A DNA stretch of 52,571 nt from Bacillus sp. FJAT-22090 (GTDB lineage Bacteria; Bacillota; Bacilli; Bacillales_A; Planococcaceae): NCBI RefSeq assembly GCF_007676755.1, contig NZ_VEBK01000019.1:1-52571 (forward strand). The letters run 5' to 3'. Positions 44,036 through 52,571 of the stretch are shown in pieces. Made by a program: the position numbers and the translations under genes. Each line of letters starts with the position of its first letter. Positions within the stretch are counted from its first letter, which is position 1. The notes below the pieces were generated by a model. That model worked only from the letters and a program-made list of their open reading frames with translations. It searched no databases and was not told the origin of the DNA.

Positions 44036-45172
44036 ATGAAATTCAATGTAATGAGAGATAGTTTATTAGAGGGATTAAATGATGTTATGAAAGCAGTAAG
44101 TTCAAAAACAACTGTTCCAATATTAACTGGTCTCAAATTAGAAGTTACAAATACAGGACTTTATATTACGGGGAGTGATTCCGATATCACTATCCAAACA
44201 TATATACCTACAGAAAATAATGGAGAACAAATTATTCAAGTTTCGGAAACAGGATCTATTGTTTTACAGGCGAGAGTATTTAATGAGATTGTAAGAAAAC
44301 TTCCTACAAATGAAGTAGAAATCGAAGTAACCAATCAATTTCAAACAAATATCCGATCTGGTAAATCTGAATTTAGTTTAATCGGATTAGATGCTTCCGA
44401 ATATCCATTACTACCTCAAATTGAAGAAGATCGTCAGTTTTTCATTCCTTCAGATTTGTTGAAATCGATTATTAAAGAAACTGTATTTGCTGTATCTACT
44501 TCTGAAAGTCGACCAGTGCTTACAGGTGTAAATTGGCAAGTAAAAGATGGTGAGCTTCACTGTGTAGCAACAGACAGCCATCGTTTAGCAAAAAGAAAAA
44601 CTGCACTAAAGGATTTGCCGGAAGAAGAATACAGTGTCGTTATTCCAGGTAAGAGCTTAAATGAATTAAATAAAATTTTAGAAGAAACGTCTTCTGAAGT
44701 TGCAATTGTTATGACACAACAACAAATCCTGTTTAAAACAGGCGATGTATTATTCTATTCAAGATTGTTAGAAGGAAATTATCCAGATACGTCAAGATTA
44801 ATTCCGAGTGAGTATAAGACAACAATTCTAGTTAATGGCAAATCTTTACTACAAGCAATTGATCGTGCGTCTTTATTGGCAAGAGAAGAAAGAAATAATG
44901 TTGTTCGTTTTTCCACTATTGGACAAGGCTTCGTAGAAGTATCTTCAAATTCACCCGAAATTGGGAACGTAGAAGAACAAATTCAGGCAGAGTCTATAGA
45001 CGGGGAAGAATTGAAACTTTCTTTCAGTGCAAAATATATGATGGATGCTTTGAAAGCAATTGATGGTCAAGACGTAAAGATTTTATTTTCAGGTGCTATG
45101 AGACCTTTTGTATTGAAATCAGTGCATGATGATTCCATTTTGCAACTTATTTTGCCAGTAAGAACATACTAA
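44036..45172 (+). CDS. dnaN: DNA polymerase III beta sliding clamp
   Basis: The beta clamp encircles DNA and tethers the replicative polymerase and repair enzymes. It has 378 residues, the normal size, with three repeated clamp folds. MKFNVMRDSLLEGLNDVMKA is the start, VLTGVNWQVKDGELHCVATD lies in domain 2, and LILPVRTY is the C-terminus that forms the partner-binding pocket. AGTGAGG is the RBS. It lies 172 nt after dnaA, across the unwinding element, and is followed by a hairpin (45201-45233). Confidence 0.98.
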   Translation: MKFNVMRDSLLEGLNDVMKAVSSKTTVPILTGLKLEVTNTGLYITGSDSDITIQTYIPTENNGEQIIQVSETGSIVLQARVFNEIVRKLPTNEVEIEVTNQFQTNIRSGKSEFSLIGLDASEYPLLPQIEEDRQFFIPSDLLKSIIKETVFAVSTSESRPVLTGVNWQVKDGELHCVATDSHRLAKRKTALKDLPEEEYSVVIPGKSLNELNKILEETSSEVAIVMTQQQILFKTGDVLFYSRLLEGNYPDTSRLIPSEYKTTILVNGKSLLQAIDRASLLAREERNNVVRFSTIGQGFVEVSSNSPEIGNVEEQIQAESIDGEELKLSFSAKYMMDALKAIDGQDVKILFSGAMRPFVLKSVHDDSILQLILPVRTY

Positions 45173-45200
45173 TTTTGGAACTGAATAATTTTTGAATAAT

Positions 45201-45233
45201 AAGGGATAGTCGCAGCTGTGACTATCCTTTTTA
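45201..45233 (+). terminator. Terminator between dnaN and yaaA
   Basis: GGATAGTC pairs with GACTATCC around a short loop, followed by TTTTT. It suggests that dnaA-dnaN transcripts can end before the yaaA-recF-gyrBA group. Confidence 0.75.
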
Positions 45234-45292
45234 CTTATTTCGTTATTTGGAGTAAAATGAAGGGATAATGAAAATGAGAAGAGGTTGAATTA

Positions 45293-45523
45293 TTGTTGGA
45301 AGAGATTCGTTTTGACTCAGAATTTATTACGCTTGGTCAATTATTGAAAATGACAGATGCGATAGATTCAGGTGGAATGGCCAAATGGTTTTTAAGTGAA
45401 CATATTGTGTATGTAAATGGCGAGGTAGATCAACGTAGAGGACGTAAACTTCGTCATAAAGACGTAGTGAATATTCCAGGAGTAGGAAGATTTCAAATGG
45501 TTGGACCAGAGAACGGGGATTAA
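45293..45523 (+). CDS. yaaA: S4-domain RNA-binding protein YaaA
   Basis: This protein of 76 residues is nearly all S4 domain: [20 protein letters not shown], then a [13 protein letters not shown] turn. It is the YaaA/RlbA-type small protein always found between dnaN and recF in Bacillales. Work in B. subtilis links it to ribosome assembly. The start is TTG preceded by GAAGAGGT. It ends 2 nt before recF, so they are one unit. Confidence 0.92.
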   Translation: MLEEIRFDSEFITLGQLLKMTDAIDSGGMAKWFLSEHIVYVNGEVDQRRGRKLRHKDVVNIPGVGRFQMVGPENGD

Positions 45524-45525
45524 GT

Positions 45526-46638
45526 ATGTATATTGAACGTTTAGAATTAAAAGATTTCCGCAATTATGATTCAATTGAGTTGGACTTTTCCTCCAAGATC
45601 AATGTATTTATCGGTGAAAATGCACAAGGAAAAACAAATTTGATGGAATCACTTTATGTTTTATCAATGGCCAAATCACATCGAACTTCTAATGATAAAG
45701 AATTGATACGTTGGGATGCAGACTATGGTAAAATAAAAGGGACCGTCCAAAAAAAGTATGGTCCACTACCTTTAGAGTTAACATTGTCTAAAAAAGGTAA
45801 AAAAGCAAAAGTTAATCATTTAGAACAAACGAAACTGAGCAATTATATCGGCCAGTTGAATGTCGTGATGTTTGCACCAGAAGACTTATATTTAGTAAAA
45901 GGAAGTCCACAAGTTAGAAGACGATTTCTAGACATGGAAATCGGTCAAATTTCCCCTGTTTATTTACATGACTTACTTCATTTCCAAAAGGTATTAAAAC
46001 AAAGAAACCATATTTTAAAACAGAATCAAGGGAAATCTTTATTAAATGATGTTATGTTTGAAGTTTATACAGAACAATATATAGATGCAGCAGTGAAAGT
46101 GATTCAAAAAAGATTTCAATTCATGGATTTATTACAAAAATGGGCAGAGCCAATCCATTCTGGTATTTCCAGAGGATTAGAAAAATTGACCGTCTCCTAT
46201 TATTCGGCATCCGGTATTAAAGCAGACTGGTCTGAACAGGACATGAAAGAACATCTCACTAACAAATTGTTCGACAGTCAAAAAAGAGAGCTTGACCGGG
46301 GGGTAACGTTAACAGGACCTCATCGGGACGATCTTCAGTTTTTTGTAAATGAATATGATGTTCAAATATATGGATCACAAGGCCAACAACGAACAACAGC
46401 TTTGTCTTTAAAGTTGGCTGAAATCGAATTGATAAAACAGGAGGTAGGTGAAGCTCCTGTTTTATTGCTGGATGACGTTTTATCGGAACTGGACGATTAC
46501 AGACAATCCCATTTGTTGAATACAATTCAAGGTGATGTTCAAACATTCGTTACAACAACAAGTGTAGAAGGGATTGCACACGATACTATTCAACATGCAA
46601 AAATGTTTCATGTGGAACAAGGAGCAGTTGTAGATTAA
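45526..46638 (+). CDS. recF: DNA replication and repair protein RecF
   Basis: RecF is an SMC-like ATPase that helps load RecA at gaps in single-stranded DNA. It has 370 residues. Walker A GENAQGKT is at 30-37. The ABC signature ([17 protein letters not shown]) is near 284-300, and Walker [12 protein letters not shown] is near 316-326. It begins 2 nt after yaaA. A parS-like sequence lies near its 3' end (46604-46619). remB, which follows recF in B. subtilis, is absent here. Confidence 0.97.
   Translation: MYIERLELKDFRNYDSIELDFSSKINVFIGENAQGKTNLMESLYVLSMAKSHRTSNDKELIRWDADYGKIKGTVQKKYGPLPLELTLSKKGKKAKVNHLEQTKLSNYIGQLNVVMFAPEDLYLVKGSPQVRRRFLDMEIGQISPVYLHDLLHFQKVLKQRNHILKQNQGKSLLNDVMFEVYTEQYIDAAVKVIQKRFQFMDLLQKWAEPIHSGISRGLEKLTVSYYSASGIKADWSEQDMKEHLTNKLFDSQKRELDRGVTLTGPHRDDLQFFVNEYDVQIYGSQGQQRTTALSLKLAEIELIKQEVGEAPVLLLDDVLSELDDYRQSHLLNTIQGDVQTFVTTTSVEGIAHDTIQHAKMFHVEQGAVVD
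46604..46619. other. Degenerate parS-like site near recF end
   Basis: TGTTTCATGTGGAACA equals the spo0J parS here except for one central base (CATGTG for CACGTG). It encodes part of the RecF C-terminus (MFHVEQG). Confidence 0.55.
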
Positions 46639-46706
46639 TAAAGTATTTTTATTTTATTAAAGTTTCAAAGATAAAATTCCCCATTATTGAAGTGATGAAA
46701 GAGTAG

Positions 46707-48644
<1,938 letters not shown>

Positions 48645-48671
48645 GAATGTGTGTGACTGGAGGTCTTTAGG

Positions 48672-51182
48672 ATGTCAGAAATACCGAATAAAGGTGTCAA
48701 GGGGATCAATATTAGTCAAGAAATGAAAACGTCATTTCTTGACTATGCAATGAGTGTAATAGTATCCCGAGCACTGCCAGATGTTCGTGACGGGCTAAAG
48801 CCTGTTCATCGTCGAATTTTATACGGAATGCAAGAGTTAGGAAATACGCCGGATAAACCCCATAAAAAGTCTGCCCGTATAGTAGGAGATGTAATGGGGA
48901 AATACCATCCGCATGGTGACTCATCCATTTATGAAGCAATGGTACGTATGGCGCAAGACTTTAGCTACCGATATATGTTGGTAGATGGTCATGGAAACTT
49001 TGGTTCAGTAGACGGTGATGGAGCAGCAGCAATGCGATATACCGAATCACGTATGTCTAAAATTGCGTTAGAGTTATTACGTGATATCAATAAAAATACG
49101 ATTGATTATAAAGATAATTATGATGGACAAGAAAGAGAACCAGTTGTTTTACCAAGTAGATATCCAAATCTACTTGTAAACGGTGCATCAGGTATTGCCG
49201 TTGGAATGGCAACAAATATACCGTCCCACAATTTAGGAGAAGTAATTGATGGTGTTTTAGCATTATCCGAAAACCCCGCAATTACCATAGAAGAACTAAT
49301 GGGAATTATTCCAGGTCCTGATTTCCCTACAGGAGGGATAATTTTAGGACGAAGTGGTATCCGACGAGCATACGAAACTGGTAGGGGATCCATATTAATT
49401 CGTGCTAAGGTTGAAATTGAACAAAAGGCTAGTGGTAAAGAAGTTATTATTGTTTCAGAACTACCATACCAAGTGAATAAAGCACGTTTAATTGAAAAAA
49501 TCGCTGAATTGGTTCGTGATAAAAAGATTGATGGTATAACTCATTTGGCAGATGAATCTGATCGTAATGGAATGCGGATTGTCATTGAAGTACGAAAAGA
49601 TGCAAACTCTCATGTACTTTTAAATAACTTATATAAGCAAACCGCCCTCCAATCAAGCTTTGGTGTAAACATGTTAGCATTAGTAGACAATCAGCCAAAA
49701 GTATTGAACATAAAAGAAATGCTTTATCATTACTTAGAACATCAAAAAGTTGTCATACGTCGTCGTACACAATTTGAATTAAACAAAGCACAAGATCGTG
49801 CACATATTTTAGAAGGCTTACGAATTGCTTTAGATCACATTGATGAGATCATTGCGTTAATCCGTGCTTCTCAAACTGGAGAAGAAGCAAAAAATGGTTT
49901 AATGGAAAAATTCAATTTATCTGAACGTCAAGCACAAGCAATTCTAGATATGCGTTTACAACGTTTAACTGGATTGGAACGCGATAAGATTGAAGAAGAA
50001 TATACAGCTTTAGTAAAACTAATTGAAGAGTTGAAGTTCATTTTAGCGAATGAGTATAGAGTATTAGAAATAATTCGTGAAGAAATTACAGAAATTAAAG
50101 ATCGATACGCAGATAAACGTAGAACCGAAATTGTTGCAGGAGGAGCGGAAGTTTTAGAGGATGAAGATTTAATTCCTGTAGAAAATTCCGTATTAACACT
50201 CACAAACAAAGGATATATCAAACGTTTACCAGCAAATACGTATAAAAGTCAAAAACGTGGTGGTCGTGGAGTACAGGGAATGGGGACAAATGAAGACGAT
50301 TTTGTAGAACATCTTCTGTTTACTTCTACACATGATACGATTTTGTTCTTTACCAATAAAGGAAAAGTGTATCGTGCTAGAGGATTTGAAATTCCTGAAT
50401 ATGGACGTACGGCTAAAGGATTACCGCTTATTAACTTATTGGGTGTCGAAAAAGATGAACAAGTCACTGCAATGATTCCAATGGCATCATTTGAAGAAGA
50501 TAGTTATTTCATTTTCACGACCAAGCATGGGGTGACAAAGCGCTCTCCGGCTTCCGGTTTTGCCCATATACGTGCAAACGGTTTAATCGCCATTTCGTTA
50601 CGAGAAGAAGATGAACTGATCGCTGTTCGTTTAACGGATGGAAAAAAACAAATTATCATTGGTACAAGACAAGGAAAGTTAGTACGATTCGAGGAGACTG
50701 ACATCCGTTCAATGGGAAGAACTGCTGGAGGGGTCAGAGGTATTCGTTTGAAGGATGATGACTATGTGGTAGGCATGGAAATTATCGAACCAGAACAAGA
50801 AATCTTAGTAGTTACAGAAAACGGATATGGAAAACGAACACCAGAATCCGAGTATCGTCTGCAAAGCCGTGGTGGCATGGGGGTAAAAACATGTCATATT
50901 ACCGAGAAAAACGGTCCATTATCTGCTGTTAAAGCAGTTGATGGTACAGAAGACTTAATGTTAATCACGATTAACGGTATGCTTATTCGAATGGATGTAA
51001 ATGATATTTCTATAACGGGTAGAAGTACGCAAGGGGTTCGGTTGATGAGACTTGCGGACGACGAGTTAATCGCAACTGTAGCAAAAGTGGAAAAAGAAGA
51101 AGATGAAGATATTGAAGTAGATAATGAAATGGATTCTACAAATGAAACAGAGTCATCTCCAACAGAAGAAACAAGTGAATAA
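48672..51182 (+). CDS. gyrA: DNA gyrase subunit A
   Basis: GyrA cuts and rejoins DNA and wraps it through its C-terminal domain. It has 836 residues. The catalytic Tyr123 is in RYTESRM. The quinolone region [10 protein letters not shown] has the wild-type residues Ser84 and Glu88. The C-terminal beta-pinwheel (about 500-805) contains the GyrA box QKRGGRG. The end is an acidic tail rich in Glu, Asp, Ser and Thr (about 800-836). GGAGG lies before the ATG. A terminator follows at 51191. Confidence 0.98.
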   Translation: MSEIPNKGVKGINISQEMKTSFLDYAMSVIVSRALPDVRDGLKPVHRRILYGMQELGNTPDKPHKKSARIVGDVMGKYHPHGDSSIYEAMVRMAQDFSYRYMLVDGHGNFGSVDGDGAAAMRYTESRMSKIALELLRDINKNTIDYKDNYDGQEREPVVLPSRYPNLLVNGASGIAVGMATNIPSHNLGEVIDGVLALSENPAITIEELMGIIPGPDFPTGGIILGRSGIRRAYETGRGSILIRAKVEIEQKASGKEVIIVSELPYQVNKARLIEKIAELVRDKKIDGITHLADESDRNGMRIVIEVRKDANSHVLLNNLYKQTALQSSFGVNMLALVDNQPKVLNIKEMLYHYLEHQKVVIRRRTQFELNKAQDRAHILEGLRIALDHIDEIIALIRASQTGEEAKNGLMEKFNLSERQAQAILDMRLQRLTGLERDKIEEEYTALVKLIEELKFILANEYRVLEIIREEITEIKDRYADKRRTEIVAGGAEVLEDEDLIPVENSVLTLTNKGYIKRLPANTYKSQKRGGRGVQGMGTNEDDFVEHLLFTSTHDTILFFTNKGKVYRARGFEIPEYGRTAKGLPLINLLGVEKDEQVTAMIPMASFEEDSYFIFTTKHGVTKRSPASGFAHIRANGLIAISLREEDELIAVRLTDGKKQIIIGTRQGKLVRFEETDIRSMGRTAGGVRGIRLKDDDYVVGMEIIEPEQEILVVTENGYGKRTPESEYRLQSRGGMGVKTCHITEKNGPLSAVKAVDGTEDLMLITINGMLIRMDVNDISITGRSTQGVRLMRLADDELIATVAKVEKEEDEDIEVDNEMDSTNETESSPTEETSE

Positions 51183-51190
51183 CTAAGTTT

Positions 51191-51229
51191 AAACACTCTT
51201 GAACATATTTGTTCGAGAGTGTTTTTTTG
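51191..51229 (+). terminator. Terminator after gyrA
   Basis: AACACTCTTGAACA pairs with TGTTCGAGAGTGTT (one G-T pair) and is followed by seven T. Confidence 0.88.
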
Positions 51230-51294
51230 CATATACAGTCATCCTGTAAACTTGGTATAATTAAGGAAAACGTATGTAAAAAGGAGGGAATCAA

Positions 51295-52401
51295 ATGAAT
51301 CACACGATAGAAAATCTAGAAGAGTTAAAGTTAGGAAGTATACTCGCAGAAGATATTTTAGTAAATACTAAAACACCAATTATTCGAAAAGAGACAAAAA
51401 TAACAAGAGAACATATTCTGGTATTACGTGCGTTTAATATTAACAAAGTCCCAGTAGTAATAGAGAATGTATTTAATAGATCCGAAGAAGAACTAAGTAA
51501 ATTGAATGATAATAGTGTAAGTACTTTTAAAAATGAAAACAAAGAAGTTATCCAAACAAGTTTTGTAAAACTATATAACAATGCAGTAACTAGTTTTTAT
51601 AAAGAATTTACTTCGTGGGAAGCTGGAATGAAAGTTGATATAGCAAAACTACGTAATATTATTATGCCTTTAGTAGAAAGTGCAATGACCGATAAAAAAG
51701 TATTTTCTCATTTAAATGATTATTCCTCTTTAGATAAGTATGTTGCCCATCATTCAATAGCAGTAGGGATAATTTCTGGTGCTATAGCAAAGAAAATGGG
51801 GTATTCCTCCGGGATGATCAATCAAATAGCTACGGCAGGTTTATTAGCAGACGTGGGTATGTCAAAAGTAGACGTCAAGGTAAGAGAAAAAAAATCTTAT
51901 TTAACAGAATCCGATTTCTCTGAAATAAAGAAGCATACTATTTATAGTTTACAAATGGTTAAAGAAAGTCCTTTGTTAAAACCTGAAATGAAAATGGCTA
52001 TTTTTCAACATCATGAGCGTTTAGACGGAAGTGGTTATCCAAAGGGAGAGAAAATGGATAATATCACTACATTCTCGCAAATAATCGCGGTAGCAGATGT
52101 CTATCATGCAATGACATCTGAACGAGTTTACCGGGCAAAGAGCTCTTCTTTTAAAGTATTAGAAATGATTAAAGAAGAAGAGTTTGGAAAATATAGTCTT
52201 GAAGTAGTAAATGCTTTAATTTCATTAGTTGGTTCCTTACCTATTTCAACAAGTGTCCGCTTATCGGATGACAGAATAGGAGAGGTTGTATTTTTACATA
52301 GGGATTCTCCAATGAGACCAATGATTCGACTAACAGAAACCGGACAAATAATTGATTTAGCTGCAAGAAGGACTGTTCATATAGAAAGTGTTATAGATTA
52401 G
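51295..52401 (+). CDS. HD-GYP-type domain protein with degenerate active site
   Basis: This 368-residue protein resembles HD-GYP cyclic-di-GMP phosphodiesterases. An N-terminal region (about 1-110) precedes the HD-GYP domain (about 140-310). Conserved elements are His152/His153, His214, HHERLDGSGYP at 239-249 and Asp269 in AVADVYHAM. The defining HD pair is altered: where active enzymes have LLHDIGK, this has LLADVGM (Ala185-Asp186). It may therefore be a c-di-GMP or other ligand sensor, or have changed activity. AAGGAGGG is a strong RBS. It lies alone between gyrA and an rRNA operon. Confidence 0.85.
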   Translation: MNHTIENLEELKLGSILAEDILVNTKTPIIRKETKITREHILVLRAFNINKVPVVIENVFNRSEEELSKLNDNSVSTFKNENKEVIQTSFVKLYNNAVTSFYKEFTSWEAGMKVDIAKLRNIIMPLVESAMTDKKVFSHLNDYSSLDKYVAHHSIAVGIISGAIAKKMGYSSGMINQIATAGLLADVGMSKVDVKVREKKSYLTESDFSEIKKHTIYSLQMVKESPLLKPEMKMAIFQHHERLDGSGYPKGEKMDNITTFSQIIAVADVYHAMTSERVYRAKSSSFKVLEMIKEEEFGKYSLEVVNALISLVGSLPISTSVRLSDDRIGEVVFLHRDSPMRPMIRLTETGQIIDLAARRTVHIESVID

Positions 52402-52407
52402 AATGTG

Positions 52408-52446
52408 AAACTCTTTTCTTGATACTAGTAAAAAGAAGAGAGTTTT
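52408..52446 (+). terminator. Terminator after HD-GYP gene
   Basis: AAACTCTTTTCTT pairs with AAGAAGAGAGTTT (one G-T pair) and is followed by T-rich sequence. It insulates the rRNA promoter just downstream. Confidence 0.8.
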
Positions 52447-52467
52447 ATATTTTATTTAAATAAAGTG

Positions 52468-52496
52468 TTGACATGTCTAACAAACCTTGATATTAT
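52468..52496 (+). promoter_or_regulatory. rRNA operon promoter
   Basis: Consensus TTGACA (52468-52473), 17 nt, then TATTAT (52491-52496), in an AT-rich setting with an A/T-rich upstream element (52447-52465). The transcript then reads TTGAAAACTGAACATGC (52533-52549), a sequence typical of Bacillales rRNA leaders and spacers. No 16S sequence is reached before the window ends. Confidence 0.85.
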
Positions 52497-52571
52497 ATAG
52501 AAGTCGCCAAAACAAGTCGACAACATGAACATTGAAAACTGAACATGCAAAACGTTAAGACATATAGCTAG

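Noticed and set aside
46639-46680. Terminator between recF and gyrB
   Set aside because: The AT-only pairing (AATAAAGTA with TATTTTATT) is too weak to call. recF and gyrB could be co-transcribed.
49400-49460. Drug-resistance changes in gyrase
   Set aside because: The quinolone positions (Ser84, Glu88 of GyrA, encoded near 48921-48935) and the Gyr[11 protein letters not shown] motif are wild type, and the region listed here shows nothing unusual.

Overview
The window is the replication-origin region of a low-GC, endospore-forming Bacillales chromosome. The order rpmH-oriC-dnaA-dnaN-yaaA-recF-gyrB-gyrA on one side and rnpA-yidC-jag-mnmE-mnmG-rsmG-noc-soj-spo0J-yyaC-mscS-yyzM-ychF-rpsF-ssb-rpsR-gdpP-rplI-dnaB-purA-walRKHIJ-htrC-rlmH on the other is the classical Bacillus-type arrangement. 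yyaC (a sporulation protein family) and the soj/spo0J pair point to a spore former. Three features differ from B. subtilis: no remB between recF and gyrB, an HD-GYP-type gene (not yaaC) between gyrA and the rRNA operon, and an M23/G5/LysM peptidase between walR and purA. Together these suggest a member of the Planococcaceae/Caryophanaceae (Psychrobacillus or Lysinibacillus-like); this placement is inference.

Layout. Positions 1-10,600 are an accessory segment: two TetR regulators each beside an SDR oxidoreductase, a YhgE-type membrane protein divergent from a LysR regulator, a WYL regulator divergent from a GyrI-like protein plus an unrecognised protein, and a DUF1846 protein. Positions 10,973-41,963 are the conserved left arm, nearly all on the minus strand (leading strand away from oriC). 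It holds rRNA/tRNA modification, cell-wall stress sensing (WalRK and its controllers WalH/I/J), a wall peptidase, purine synthesis, the replicative helicase, c-di-AMP hydrolysis, ribosomal proteins, chromosome segregation (Soj/Spo0J/Noc) and membrane protein insertion. oriC is bipartite: a DnaA-box array at 42,088-42,400 and a second array with an AT-rich unwinding region at 43,871-44,030, on either side of dnaA. From 42,520 to the end the genes run on the plus strand (initiator, clamp, RecF, gyrase, HD-GYP protein). The window stops inside the leader of an rRNA operon, whose promoter is visible.

Regulatory sequence is the richest part. I found three parS or parS-like sites, two near-consensus Noc-binding sites around walRK, a DnaA-box cluster at rlmH far from oriC, a paired DnaA box before mnmE, a candidate PurR operator merged with the dnaB terminator, a candidate WalR box at the neighbouring wall peptidase, and a candidate S6:S18 leader before rpsF. 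I did not find a clearly new multi-gene system. The least explained items are the WYL/GyrI-like/154-residue module, the degenerate HD-GYP protein (active-site His replaced by Ala) and a 49-codon frame after rlmH.
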